Positions 24,501-34,400 of a stretch of DNA of 64,000 nt are shown here, in pieces (position 1 is the stretch's first letter; each line of letters begins with the position of its first letter). Source of the DNA: Acestrorhynchus altus. Taxonomy: Eukaryota > Chordata > Actinopteri > Characiformes > Acestrorhynchidae. A program made the translations under genes and the position numbers. The notes beneath the pieces are model-generated. The model saw only the letters and a list, made by a program, of their open reading frames with translations. It ran no database searches and was not told where the DNA came from. The stretch is from contig CM067509.1 in assembly GCA_034509495.1 (NCBI GenBank), positions 1,928,180-1,992,179 of the forward strand. Direction: 5' to 3'.

Positions 24501-26560
24501 CAGGAGCCTCATCAGGTACATCCACGACTGCAGACGGTACGAGTTGCCGTCCTTCGCTTTCGGATCCAAGTAGAACTTCTCTAGACTACAGTTGCCATTG
24601 AAGGCTGTATCCAGAGGGACTTTCTCATTGGTCATTCTGTCCATGTAGTACACATCAGGCTCAGGCATGTACAGCATCCCTAGATAAAAAATAACAAAGG
24701 CAGAAATGGGAAGAAAATAAATAAAAACAGTATCTCAATACATCTAGATGCTAAGAGAAAAGTCCAAACACTGCTCACATTTAACATTTGACTGACCATG
24801 ACTGGACCATGCTGTTTCTATATAAATCATAATAAGCCATTCCAAAAGAAGTGAATGTGCAGCGGGTCTTGAGAGTGCATTTGATACTGCTAGACACAAT
24901 ACGTTTACCATTAAAGGATGCAGCAGGAATATCAGAGCTAGTTTTAGTTTAAAAGTTATTGTAGAAAAATATATTCAATTAAAATGATAAATTTTTTTAT
25001 TTATTTATTGTCATGTTTATTGTCTAGTGTGTAAGAAAAAAGCAGGTGCAGCAATTTACAATAGAAGTAACAAGTTGAAAATCATTTCCGACTGAGACCC
25101 CTCACTCAATTCTTCTGGTGCTGACCAGAGGCATGTAATTGTAGATGCAGAGTTCTGAAAATATGATTCATTTAATTCATTCTGATTGAAGATCATCATC
25201 TTCATATATAGACCCTACTGACAGCATGACATTACCATACCCATCTTATCAGCCAGTTTCTGTGCAAGCGCTCCTTTTCCAGATGCCAGGTTTCCATCCA
25301 CAGAGATAATCTTGCTGTTCTCCTTCAACCTGGGAGTCGTTTTCTCACCCAGAATGAAGGAAAACCACCCATATCTGAGATTTCTGATTGTTGATGTGTG
25401 AATTCCAGCCTGCAAAAAAGGAATCCATTGACATAAAACAAATACATGGTGTGCTGTGAATTTCATACAATGCCAGATCATCTTTGGTCTTAATTACAGG
25501 CACTTTGACAGCCCAACATTAGGTTAATGAGGTCCTGCAACCAGTGGAGCTACCTTTTCTGTTCTCATCAGAATACTACTGCCACCTCAAGAGCTCACCT
25601 TGAAGATTCTATGCCATGGCCAGTTGCATAATCAAACCCATCCCTGATTGAAAAGGTGTGGGATGCTATTGGATGTGCCATCAATAAATCATTGGTGAAC
25701 ATTGACTGACATGATGTCATGTTGGCCTATGACATCACTGGTGGCCTGTAAATCAGGATGTTGTGCTTGTTTTATGAAGCTACACTGTGAAAAACATGGA
25801 AAGGCCTGCCACTAGACACCAGACTGTTTACACCCCCAGAGGGGGCGGGGCATTATTCAAAGACCAAGTACCCGTATGTAACTCAGTTTATTTACACCAA
25901 CTCCAAACAGTGCTGCCGTTCTTCTGAGTCTCATTCATACGTTATATGATATTAATAATCAATATATTATTATTAAATATTATATATCTCCATCAGCACC
26001 TCTGTTTACTCTTCCCTACATGTATATAAGCTTTTATTATCAGCCTAATAAGAAGAAACAGCCGGTTTGCAGTTAAAGGGGAAGATTACTATTGAGATCC
26101 GACCGCAGCACAGCGCTACCAGCTGGCAGAAGGGAAAAAGAGCCTTCAATGTCAAAGTCGACACAAACGTGTATATTTACATCTAGATAAGCTTTTATAA
26201 TCAGCCTAATTAGAGGAAATGGTGTGTTTACAGTTTAAAGGAAGATACCTATCGAGATACGAACGCAGCACAGCGCCACCAGCTGGCATAATGGAAAAAA
26301 AGCAGCCTCCAATGTCAAAGTCGACACACACGAAACCTTGTCTTGTTTTCTCTGGGGTGTAATGCAGTGATCAGACCCTCTGAGCTGCTGCGCAAGCTAC
26401 GCGATCGTCCTTTAAACAAGAGCAGCAGCGGAGAGGTCGCTTTGTTTGTGCCCTTCAAACTGAGTCCGGGCTCCGCCTAAAGCGCGCTTACCGTTCCGCC
26501 CGCCGCGCCGAACGCCGCTGCGCCCACGGGCGCGATCAGCCGCACAGCCCGCAGCGCCAT
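12642..26560 (-). CDS. ndufa10: NADH dehydrogenase (ubiquinone) 1 alpha subcomplex subunit 10, complete, 10 exons
   Basis: Accessory subunit of respiratory complex I on the matrix side of the mitochondrial inner membrane, with a deoxynucleoside-kinase-like fold. Coding exons (minus strand): 26560-26492, 25409-25241, 24679-24464, 23118-23032, 22330-22209, 21136-21057, 20955-20901, 20786-20701, 18430-18322, 12710-12642. All junctions are AG/GT with compatible phases. They total 1062 nt, or 353 residues plus stop, close to the human 355. Residues 1-37 are rich in Ala and Arg and lack acidic residues, as in a mitochondrial targeting peptide. A P-loop-like GNLASGKG lies at residues 62-69. Family motifs include NGNCSLEKFY, DGNSYRLQSW, LLQYSDAVEHLLTTGQG, LPPHLVIYVD, VVEDIEYLKF, YLPEVTIGAH and the C-terminal GYNEDVGDKGIWLK. 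The start is the first ATG after the CpG-rich leader. Identification rests on motif order, length and exon structure compared with the human protein from memory; no alignment was run. Confidence 0.97.
12711..18321 (-). other. ndufa10 intron 9 (5.6 kb)
   Basis: No exon was recognised inside. It contains a dispersed repeat at about 17545-17985 and what looks like a piece of the same family at 14945-15000 (CTGTGGTGGTCCTGACCATT). The remainder is AT-rich unique-looking DNA. Short open frames at 13598-14156 and 15519-15893 show no family motifs. Confidence 0.6.
17545..17985. repeat. Dispersed fish repeat, unclassified
   Basis: The stretch has the look of a high-copy otophysan repeat: long open frames in several phases, and an edge (ACACCTGCTCTGTGGCGGTC) that recurs in related form (TGTCTGTGGTGGTCCTGACC) at about 14957. 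It is probably a non-autonomous transposon. The family name is not known to me. Confidence 0.5.
18322..18430 (-). CDS. ndufa10: ndufa10 coding exon 9
   Basis: 109 nt, acceptor TTCCTTAG, donor TCT|GTACGT. It encodes VQDKQRVASLTIIPRYLPEV then TIGAHEYDKSYYSFKS. The YLPEVTIGAH motif matches the family strongly. Confidence 0.94.
18533..18567. repeat. (AC)n microsatellite
   Basis: About 17 uninterrupted AC units in ndufa10 intron 8, roughly 100 bases beyond the exon 9 acceptor side. Confidence 0.95.
19060..19400. mobile_element. Degenerate Tc1-like terminal region
   Basis: The segment contains AAGGGAAGTATTCACTGGCC and CCATTTTGTTACATTGCAAC, which resemble Tc1-family inverted-repeat ends in fish. 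No transposase frame follows. The boundaries are approximate. Confidence 0.4.
19921..20020. repeat. 10-bp-period ACACGCRCAC array
   Basis: Ten consecutive 10-bp units in ndufa10 intron 8: one ACACACGCAC, three ACACGCGCAC, six ACACGCACAC. Each contains CACGC, which is GCGTG on the gene's coding strand. The strict 10-bp register sets it apart from a plain CA repeat. Confidence 0.95.
20701..20786 (-). CDS. ndufa10: ndufa10 coding exon 8
   Basis: 86 nt, acceptor TTCGTCAG, donor CT|GTAAGT. It encodes VVEDIEYLKFEKSPW then STQDDTSFHHMRV and a split Leu codon. Confidence 0.95.
20901..20955 (-). CDS. ndufa10: ndufa10 coding exon 7
   Basis: A 55-nt exon, acceptor TTTTCAG, donor AGG|GTAATG. It encodes NEAEVLAYDTTQVQDIER, the weakly conserved linker before the VVEDIEYLKF motif. 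Confidence 0.9.
21057..21136 (-). CDS. ndufa10: ndufa10 coding exon 6
   Basis: 80 nt, acceptor TTTCTCCAG, donor AG|GTACTG. It encodes SYLQNVPLPYLKSIETSY then KKTFLPEI and two bases of the next Ser codon. An AG 12 nt inside the exon would be an in-frame alternative acceptor. The longer form was chosen because it keeps the same spacing as the human protein. Confidence 0.9.
22209..22330 (-). CDS. ndufa10: ndufa10 coding exon 5
   Basis: 122 nt, acceptor TCTGCAG, donor AAA|GTAAGT, ending in phase 0. It encodes VDHYHEIKNISICEFLPPHL then VIYVDCPAEEVQKKLKASGK. Confidence 0.96.
23032..23118 (-). CDS. ndufa10: ndufa10 coding exon 4
   Basis: 87 nt, acceptor TTGTTAG, donor T|GTAAGT. It encodes QGVILERSPFSDVVFLNAM and SSQGYIRKE. 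The first codon is completed from exon 3 (Gly) and the last is split into exon 5 (Cys). Confidence 0.96.
23406..23425. repeat. (TG)n microsatellite
   Basis: A short TG run directly before the Tc1-like fragment in ndufa10 intron 3, followed by a TA-rich tract. Confidence 0.85.
23438..24120 (+). mobile_element. Truncated Tc1/mariner element
   Basis: It begins with a terminal repeat of the type GTGGGGAAAATAATTATTTG and continues into transposase-like sequence. Recognisable parts are a CAGAGACAAAACTGCA-type N-terminal segment, the mid region GGACCACAGTCTCAAAGATT, and GTGGTCAGATGAGACC near 24075, which encodes the WSDET catalytic-Asp motif. It stops soon after that Asp, and the 3' half and right end are missing. 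It lies in ndufa10 intron 3, sense to the plus strand. Confidence 0.75.
24464..24679 (-). CDS. ndufa10: ndufa10 coding exon 3
   Basis: 216 nt, acceptor TTATCTAG, donor G|GTAAAA. It encodes MLYMPEPDVYYMDR, NGNCSLEKFYLDPK, DGNSYRLQSWMYLMRLLQYS and DAVEHLLTTG, the most recognisable block of the family. Confidence 0.97.
25241..25409 (-). CDS. ndufa10: ndufa10 coding exon 2 (P-loop)
   Basis: The acceptor is TTTTTTGCAG and the donor is G|GTATGG. It encodes the end of the presequence (AGIHTSTIRNLRYGW) and the nucleotide-binding-like loop DGNLASGKG, then ALAQKLADKM. The exon is 169 nt and ends in phase 1. Confidence 0.96.
25540..25770 (+). mobile_element. Tc1/mariner-like remnant (C-terminal part)
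   Basis: CCCTGATTGAAAAGGTGTGG followed by GATGCTATTGGATGTGCC encodes a decayed (L/P)IE-x-VW motif, the third catalytic residue region of IS630/Tc1 transposases. A related copy on the opposite strand is at about 55060-55310. It is in ndufa10 intron 2, immediately upstream of exon 2. Confidence 0.6.
26024..26331. repeat. Two-copy tandem duplication (~160-bp period)
   Basis: Copy 1 spans about 26024-26170 and copy 2 about 26185-26331, in ndufa10 intron 1 some 160 bases from exon 1. Both carry AAGCTTTTAT, TCAGCCTAAT, CGCAGCACAGCGC, ACCAGCTGGCA and TCAATGTCAAAGTCGACACA-like blocks. They are roughly 80-85 percent identical by eye. Each has one CAGCTG E-box. Confidence 0.85.
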
Positions 26561-26690
26561 CCCCCCGAACCCGGTCCAGACCCGACAAGCCGAATGTCAC
26601 TCTTCTCTAACGCCGCCTTCGGACGCACAGGCCGCTGTCTCCCGAAGGACCCGCACACTGTCGCTTGACTTTGTCGTCATAGGCGAGCGA
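26390..26690 (-). promoter_or_regulatory. CpG-rich promoter/5' region of ndufa10
   Basis: This is the only markedly GC- and CpG-dense stretch in the window (for example CCGCCCGCCGCGCCG). It surrounds the ndufa10 start codon, as expected for a housekeeping gene. No TATA box is evident close to the ATG. The transcription start cannot be fixed from sequence alone. Confidence 0.7.
26492..26560 (-). CDS. ndufa10: ndufa10 coding exon 1
   Basis: Encodes 23 residues beginning MALRAVRLIAPVG, a basic/hydrophobic start typical of a mitochondrial presequence. The exon ends ACG|GTAAGC in phase 0. It is GC-rich and CpG-dense, unlike every other exon of the gene. Confidence 0.93.
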
Positions 26691-27149
26691 GCGCTCACAG
26701 CACAGCCTGCTCGTTAAAATCCATTTTACCAAAATAAAGAAACAAAAAATCAACACGAAACAAAACCTCCGCGCACACCGGAATTCTCTGTTAAACAGCA
26801 GCTCGCATAAATAACGTGAATGTTTATATACACGAATCTTCAGCGGTTTGTCCTCTTTGACCGAGTGCTTTAGGGCGCGTTCCAAATAGCTCCGTGCTCC
26901 CTACGTAGTGCACCACACAAGACAAGAAATGATCCCTTCCCCTTGGGAAACTTAATCGTAAAAAAAGAATGAGACGCGCTAAACTGTCTGAGTGAATGAG
27001 CAGCGTAGGTTCATGGCTCAGGCAGTGCACTACATAGGGACTGAGGAGTCATTGGGGATGCAGCCTTAATTTGGGCCGGTCTGAAGGTCAGACTGGAAGA
27101 TGCGACAAGAAAACCACCAAAGCCAATAAATACACAAATAAAAATACAT

Positions 27150-27480
27150 GATTGAGTGAATAATTAATTAATTTAATTATTGATTGAATCATTGATTAAC
27201 TGAATTATTGGTTGATTAAATCAAATTGATGAGCTGACCTGGTTGTTTGAATGATTAATTGGTTGATTAAATCATTGATTAATTGGTTTTTTGATAGGTT
27301 GTTTATTAATTGGTTGATTCAATTATTGATAGGTTGAATCACTGAATTATTGATTGATTGGTGGGCTCTTTGAATCATTGATTAATTGGTTGATTTAATC
27401 ATTGATTAATTATTGATTGGTTGTTTAAATTATTGATTAAGTGGTTGATTGAATTATTGATTGGTTGAATCACTGATTGA
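27150..27480. repeat. AT-rich TTGATTAAT-type degenerate tandem array
   Basis: Irregular repeats of ATTGATTAATTGGTTGA and related units fill the stretch, about 600 bases upstream of the ndufa10 start. The array runs directly into the hairpin at 27489. Confidence 0.85.
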
Positions 27481-27488
27481 ATTATTGA

Positions 27489-27592
27489 TCTTTAAAATGG
27501 CATCTGGTGCCACAGAAGAGTAAAATTATTGATCGATTATTCAGTTGATCAATAATTTTACTCTGCTGTGGCACCAGATGCCATTTTAAAGA
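27489..27592. repeat. Near-perfect 46-bp-arm inverted repeat
   Basis: Left arm 27489-27534, right arm 27547-27592, loop 12 bases. By eye 45 of 46 positions pair. Both arms contain GGCATCTGGTGCCACAG or its complement. The loop side ends in GATC-containing sequence like the adjacent TTGATT array. It would form a strong hairpin in RNA or a cruciform in DNA. Confidence 0.95.
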
Positions 27593-27764
27593 CACTTGAT
27601 TCTAGAAATGTTAGAAATCAACTTCAGTTACACATCTGGGAATCAATGAAGTTAATTCTGTATTTTTCTTGATTCCAAAAACATGGGAAAGTATTGCACT
27701 GCACATTAATGCAGAGGTCAGTCTCTTTGGTCAGTTGTTCCAAGGCATTTTGGAGAGCCTCCCT

Positions 27765-27945
27765 GCCCCCTGGAGAGCTACCTTCCTGAATAATTTAGAT
27801 TCAACCCTAAGCCCACCGGATCCAGCTAATTCAGAAGTTCATGATTGGCTGAATGGAGTGTTTAATTTGGGTGATGAAACCTGCAGGAAGATAACTGGCA
27901 GATAACTCTCCAGAAGGAGGGTTGCTGACCCCTTTGATGTACTGT
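27765..27945. mobile_element. hAT-like MITE
   Basis: The left edge CCTGGAGAGCTACCTTCCTG and right edge CTCCAGAAGGAGGGTTGCTG form a terminal inverted repeat around about 140 bases of non-coding sequence. The right end ...GGTTGCTGACCCC matches the ends of abundant fish non-autonomous elements. Confidence 0.6.
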
Positions 27946-29846
27946 ACCTCAAACTATTCTGAAAGCACATTTAGTATATGTAGTACATGTAATTTTAGTG
28001 TTTTTCCTGCTCCCAATACACCCAAACTCATAACGCCTTAGTAAGCCCTTTTAGAATTGTAGGTGTGTTAAAGCAGGGACTGAACTAAAATGTGCAGGGC
28101 AGGGTGCCTCCAGGGCCAGGTTTAGAAACATTAGGTCCTACCTTTAGGCATAAAACTGCACTTGAAATATAATTATTAAAATAAGTGAAATGTCTGATTT
28201 TTGCATGTGTGAACTATATAAAAAAGCTGTGCACCAGCAGATCCACAGAGCCCTGTTACCTGGACACAATAACACCGGACGTTCCACGTAACGTGACGGG
28301 AGATTCTCTCACCCAAAATATCTCTCATACTTTTTCCTTTTTATTTTAGTAATTCCGAATGAAAAAAAAATCAACATAACCTTATATTAAACTTTGTTAC
28401 TCATTTGAGACATTTTCACCAAATTAACAGTAAATCATTGAATGTGTATTTTAGATCCAGTACTGGAGTTTCATTTTTAAGTGCTGCTGCTACTAATGGC
28501 CATCCATATCATGGAATCCCATTTGCCATTGAATGTTTCTCATTAGTATTTTGAAGGAATATTCAAAAGGCCTAAGGCCAGTGGAATAACTGGAGTGTTA
28601 TGGTTCAACTAGTTTTAGAGCTGGTGCTCTAATGCTGCCAAATATGTAAGTTATTGAGTTATGAGTTACCCAATTGCATAAATGCTATTTAGCCCCTCAG
28701 AATAAAGGTGGTATTGAAAGTCACTGTCAAAGAGTGTGAAAGCATGTTTTTGGTTACACAAAGGTGACTAACAAAATTTGAAACTATACAGAGAACAGAA
28801 CTGGATAAGAAAAGAAAAATATGTATCACTTGATCAGTTATGATACTGAATATTCTCATTTATAAGCTGACAAAGTTCATATTACAGTTTACTTTAAGTT
28901 AACCAGTTAAAAGTTCCAGCCACAAAATCCCGGAAAAGTTCATTCTGGAGCTGAGTTTGTGCAATGAAGGTTCAGGTTCACATATGTGTGGAATTGTACT
29001 GATAACTGAATTGTGGAAAATCAAGAAAAACAGACCGCAGAGGCACTGCACTTGAAGTATTTATATATATATAAACATTTTGTCCAAGTTATTCTTGGAA
29101 CCCATTTCATATGCCAGTCTAAACACTTTGCCAGAAGGAATTACGTCGCAATACATGAGAAATAAAAAAGAAACTTGTAAGGTAAATAGATTCTGCTGTA
29201 TATAACAAGTTCAAAGCAAATCTTTTGAGAGTGTTGATGTGTTCCATAGACTTATGCTGGGTATGACTTTTAAATGATGAAAAAATATGTAATTCCAAGT
29301 AATGAAATATTTCAATTCTATAAGTTATTGTAGAAAAATATAAAGGGTAGATATTTGTGCAATACATTATTAAAGCATGCCACAGACTCAGTGGAAGGCT
29401 TTCAGCTCCATAGGCCACTCTGAAATGACTGTGCACTTATAAACAACCTATATCACATAGATACACTGTGGTAGGATTATTACAAAAAGTTTCTGTGAGA
29501 ATATGATGGAATAGCTTTTCAGGATAGGGAAAGGTAAGATAGACAGTCCAAAGTCAGATCACACGAACAACCACTGCGGGCCCACTATGTTTGATGAAAG
29601 CATCCCAACAGGGCACAACCTAACTGGGGGTAAAATGTAATTTTGACATTTCACTTTTCATGGTCAGCTTTTCGTATTCTTCTCGAAATGCAATCTGCAA
29701 TTGTTCTTCCATACAATAAACTAATGCTTTAACCAATGGTAGTAACATTATGTGATAACTACATTATGTGTTTCATGGCAAGCGAAGCAACCTACACAAA
29801 CAGTTATGAAGACATACTTTCAGTAAGCATCAGAGGTCATAAAGCA

Positions 29847-30003
29847 GGGGTCACCAACCCTGGCCCTAGAGCGCTACCTCCCTACATGTTTCAACTCCAA
29901 CCCAAATCTAAAACACCCCATTCAGTAATTAGTTGGATCAGGTGGGATGGATTCAGGTTGAATCTAAAGTCTGCAAGAAGGATCAGGTTTGGAGACCCCT
30001 GTT
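29847..30003. mobile_element. hAT-like MITE, second copy type
   Basis: It starts CAGGGGTCACCAACCCTGGC and ends GGTTTGGAGACCCCTG, an inverted-repeat pair around about 120 bases. It is of the same general type as the element at 27765. Confidence 0.7.
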
Positions 30004-30359
30004 ATAAGGACTACTTAGCAAATGTCAGGAGAGCTGATGCATATTGGAATGAGCCTTTAAGGCTTATACACACTAAATAAACACAAGTAAATACTGGATA
30101 GAGTATCAACATTCCAGAAAACACAGTTCCACTGCTGCACAGCTCACTGCTGGGGGACCTTATATGCAAACCTGGCATTAGGTATGCAAGTTAGGACTGC
30201 ACAGTACAACATTTCAATAGCATTGACATTGCAATAAAAGAATGTGCAATAGTTGCATCGCAGGATGTGGAATGCCGAGGAAGGTGAACTGAATCTAACT
30301 GCATGCTCCAACTTGCTTGATAAAAAAAGCTGCACCATTAGAACCCATGTGAAGTGAAT

Positions 30360-30680
30360 GGCCTTGATTGTCTGGTTACAGTGGCACCTGTCAAGGGGTG
30401 GGAATTGTACTGGGTTGATCATGCAGCATGCAGATCTTGTGGGGTGTTCCCCATATGTAGTGTTTTTTAGCTACACAAATTTCCTGGGTTATGGGCACCT
30501 ATGTCTCATTAATGTGACCCATGAAGACTTACTCACAGCTTGCAGGATTTAAAGGATCTACAGCTAATGTCTTGGTGCTCTGTGGTGTCTGGCACCAACA
30601 TTTTAATAGCAGATCCTGATTGTGGTATCCCTTTCTCAACAAGTCAGGTCGGTTACTTTAATGACTCGCTTGGTGACTAA
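30360..30680 (+). mobile_element. Internally deleted Tc1-like element
   Basis: GTGGCACCTGTCAAGGGGTG near the left side and the transposase-like pieces CAGATCTTGTGGGGTGTTCC and GGATTTAAAGGATCTACAGC come from the start and the end of one Tc1-type transposase, with the middle missing. A related deleted copy is at about 54375-54850. Confidence 0.65.
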
Positions 30681-31000
30681 TATAACAATGGCATGTGAAG
30701 AACTGACAGTGTGCTCTTGCTAAAGTACAGCCTCCACACAGTGGGGTAAGTTGTAATGCAGTGTTACAAAAACATTTAGTGAAAACCGATAAAAGGGTTT
30801 ATCACTGATTATGATATTAGCTCCTATCAAACAAACTTGCCATGTTTGACACACGTTTGCTATCTTCTATCTATTTTTTTATCTATTATTTAGGTTGAGA
30901 ATCTGGTTTAAGCTGAATTACGTGTTTGCATTATTCTATCCGATGTTCAGCAACTGTTGACCCCTCCTTTATGGTAAGGTGGTTTGTATAAAAATGGCTT

Positions 31001-31016
31001 TTTATTTCTTTTTATT
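31001..31016 (-). terminator. Candidate ahr2 polyadenylation signals
   Basis: Two AATAAA hexamers on the minus strand, about 350-360 nt past the stop. AHR 3' UTRs are often longer, so a more distal signal may be used. Confidence 0.35.
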
Positions 31017-31363
31017 TCACAAAACCCACAGTCTGTTATGTAGTGCCTCAATCGTCCCTACTCAGTCATCTAAAGTCAGTTGAGTATATAAGGTCACTTA
31101 TATAAAGTGGTTTCCTTTAACTAACATTCATAATTTCATAATCATAGCACCAATTTGGGCCAAACATATTTGTAGTAGGGGCTGTGCTCAACAGTATTAC
31201 CATAATCATTGCCCTCGTTAAGTTTTCATTACTAAATAATATCCCTGCCCTTTTCTTCCACAATTTACTGTAAAACACTCATAAAGTTCTTTAGACAGAA
31301 TGTCCGATTCTTAGTCGAAACCCTGATGTCCGCAGATGTTGGTCACATGAGTGATGAGGAACT

Positions 31364-31468
31364 TCAGAGCTTGCAACAGCTGGCTTTGCTGTTCTCAGGA
31401 ACGTGTATTCCATTTACGTGTGGAGGAATGGAAAACGAGGAGCTGTACTGAACAGGATGGCTTTCAAT
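31364..31468 (-). CDS. ahr2: ahr2 terminal coding exon 11
   Basis: The acceptor TCTCTCATAG is followed in phase 0, matching exon 10, by IESHPVQYSSSFSIPPHVNG and IHVPENSKASCCKL, then TGA. It was found by phase and splice-site logic rather than by motif recognition, so it is less certain than the other exons. A small last coding exon is usual for vertebrate AHR genes. Confidence 0.75.
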   Translation of the reverse strand: MESHPVQYSSSFSIPPHVNGIHVPENSKASCCKL

Positions 31469-34400
31469 CTATGAGAGAGAAGAATGGAGTTTAATATTTC
31501 ACCTGCAGAAATTGAAAAATCACTGTAAAGGCTGTGCTCAAAAATGCTATATCCCATTATTTTAAACTACATACTTATTCTCAATGATATGCACGTCAAT
31601 AGTGTGTACTAATGTTCAGCAGGTCCCCACTGTACATGAAAGTGACATGTTCTAAGACGTTAAGCATCTCATAGTGCAAGGGTAGGACTGGCGTGCCAGC
31701 TTCCTTGAGCAGGAGGAGCATAAATCTGTGCAGGAGGGTGGCACTCCAGGACCATGGCCTACTCCTGTCATAGACCTACAACACCTACCTAATTAAGTGA
31801 CTCACTATATAACTCTCTCACTCAGTCACATGTGTTACAAGACAAACATGTTATCAGTACTCAAATAGCTTTTGGTCCTTGTCCTTTTGTGTGTCCTTGT
31901 TTCTTACTGGTGTTTCCACTGGTCATTTTATAATTACATTTCATAATATATAATACTACAATAAGGTTGCAACAAACAACTTTATTATATTAAAATAATC
32001 TATTATTTTGATTGTGAATCAACCAATTACTCAAACTCCAGCTATATGTTTTGGTAACTGATCAAATTAAGACGAATAACTATTCAAAAAGTTTTCATGA
32101 ACTTTTTCCTGTCCAAATTTAAAGTCAAAAATGTGTGAATTAGCACTTTGGTAGCTGTCACCAACTAATTGACTACAAAAAAATTGTACATTTTAGTCGA
32201 CTAAGTCGATTAGTTGTTGCACCCCTTCTATATAATTAAGTTTGGTGGAATGTTAGATTTTAACTGTAAATGCAGTAATATATATTCAATTTTATTATAT
32301 TCTTTACATCCAGTTTAAACATTGTACTGAGTCATGTGTTGGTGCTGTGAGTAGGAATGTTTGTTTTTTCTGGGGCTGAACTGTATAACGTAGTTTTTTT
32401 ATAGAGCAGCTACTGTGATATTCAACCACTACATCAGAATTCAGTGTAATTACAATGAATAATGAGTAAACAATACAGTAAGTTCACACCAATTAGTCAG
32501 TTTTAGTCTATCTGAAACTCCTACCCCAGATGTTCCACATTTTTGGTCTATCCTTACATTTTGTGATTTGGGTTCTGGGTCATCTGGGTATTGATCTTGA
32601 TTTGACAGCAAATTTATATGATCCATCATGATTCATTGGTTCTTTATTTGAAGCAAAAGCAATTTATTCTCAAAAAATATGCATTAAAACCATTTCTAAA
32701 CATTGTCTAGGCACAGGTATGTTTAAAATACAAACATGGTCTATTTGAGCATGACTCACTGTTGACTCCAAGTAAAACAATCATTGAAAAAATAACAAAT
32801 ATATAAAAAAAGATGATCAGAATGATGTGGCCACAAAATGTTTCTTTAAGAGGAGACATAATGTGGTGCCTACACATGTTTAGCGGTTCTCAGCCTGGGG
32901 TTTGCAAGGAAATTTGCATGTGGAGTCGTAAAGTTGTTGACAAGAGTGAAGCCCTGTATTTTGGATAACAAATTTCAGAGCATGATTTTTCATAAACACC
33001 TACCAGACTCTCACACTAACGCTAATGTGTTGGCTCCTACTCAACTGCTCTGTATATGAGGGGAAAACGCTGTTTAGATGTTAAGGCGCCACAATCCTCA
33101 AGGAAGTTGCTGCACTTTATTTAAAGAGCTTTGTTTGGGTTGTTTGCTGCAGTGTCACCTATTTCACCTTTCACCGTCATCTCCACAATATTGTGTTATC
33201 TAAAAAACAGAGTGACTGGTGGGGGACTCAAGCATGTGTTGGTAGACTGGGACCCAGTTTAGTTGCACTATATAATAAACTGCTTGTCATTAGAAGTAAA
33301 TATTAATGTGAAAGTGCTGTGAGAATGCGTCCATATCCCCTTACCTGTGTCTGTCCATTACAGCCATGGAACTGCTGGAAGATGCTCTGGCTGTTCATAG
33401 GACTGACATCAGTTACCATGTCACAAGAAGGAGGACTAATGCAAACATCCACTTGTGGAATTGAGGATGTGCCCACCACTGGTGCATTGTGCATCCACTG
33501 GAAATAACAGGATGCCTGTGGTGGGCTCTGGTTGTTGGGCATTGTCTTCTTGCAGCATGAAGAGATGGTCACTGCTTGGGCCTGAGGATGCACCCAGTCT
33601 CCATTTGTACTGGGTGGAGAGGGGCTCTCATACATGCAACTGCTGAGCGATGGACAGTGATTAGCTGTGGGTCTATCTATTGGTGAATGATAAGCATCAT
33701 TGATTGTGTTTCTGCATTCATCACTGGATCTTGAAAGATTTTCTGACATAAGATTCACCAGAGAGAATCCAGGTGCTTCCAAATTCTGATAACTGTTGTG
33801 TACAAGTCTGTTCTTGACAAGGCCAGGACAGGGCTGCTCTTGCAGTGCCTGCTGCCACTCTTGTGAAGGCTGCATTTGGCTCAGCTGAGGGATGTTTTGG
33901 AGGTTTGAGATGAGAGAGGAGTTCTCAGAGGATAAATGATTCTTGCATGGGGACAAGGAAGTTGACTGGTTGACTGTTGGTTGGCCAAGCTGGTGAAAAC
34001 CATTTTTCAAATGATGTATCTCTGGATTTTCGGGATAGGATCCAAACTGGCAAGGGGACATCTGCATCTTGCCATTCTGGACATTTTGCTGTGTTTCCCA
34101 AACTTTGGAAGGGATACTGTTGAATGTACCCAAGTGTTTCTGGGTCTGAGTGAACAAGTGGTCTTTGGTGCCAAATCTAAAGAGGCCATTCTGTCCTGAA
34201 TGTGATAAATTATTTATACCTTTCAGTGAGGATGTACCTGCCTGATGCCCTGGAACACATCCCATGACTGTATTTGAACCTGAATCTGAAAGTCTCTGTG
34301 AGCTTTCATGTGAACTAACCATTGCGGCCATGTCTTGTCCTGTCATTCCCACAAAGTCAAGTCTGCTATCAAAGCTGTGACCTACGGAAAATCCACATTC

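Larger units (their letters stand above)
26691..31000. other. Intergenic region between ndufa10 and ahr2
   Basis: No exon was recognised. It holds an AT-rich tandem array, a long hairpin, two hAT-like MITEs and a deleted Tc1 copy, listed separately. About 28000-29800 is AT-rich with no recognisable element. Confidence 0.6.

Noticed and set aside
27669..27905. 78-codon plus-strand frame upstream of ndufa10
   Set aside because: Its second half lies in a hAT-like MITE (27765-27945), and the first half has no gene-like feature.
33303..33344. Extension of ahr2 exon 10 to the in-frame stop as the normal C-terminus
   Set aside because: A strong CAG|GTAAGG donor precedes it and a phase-matched terminal exon exists, so it is kept only as a possible intron-retention form.
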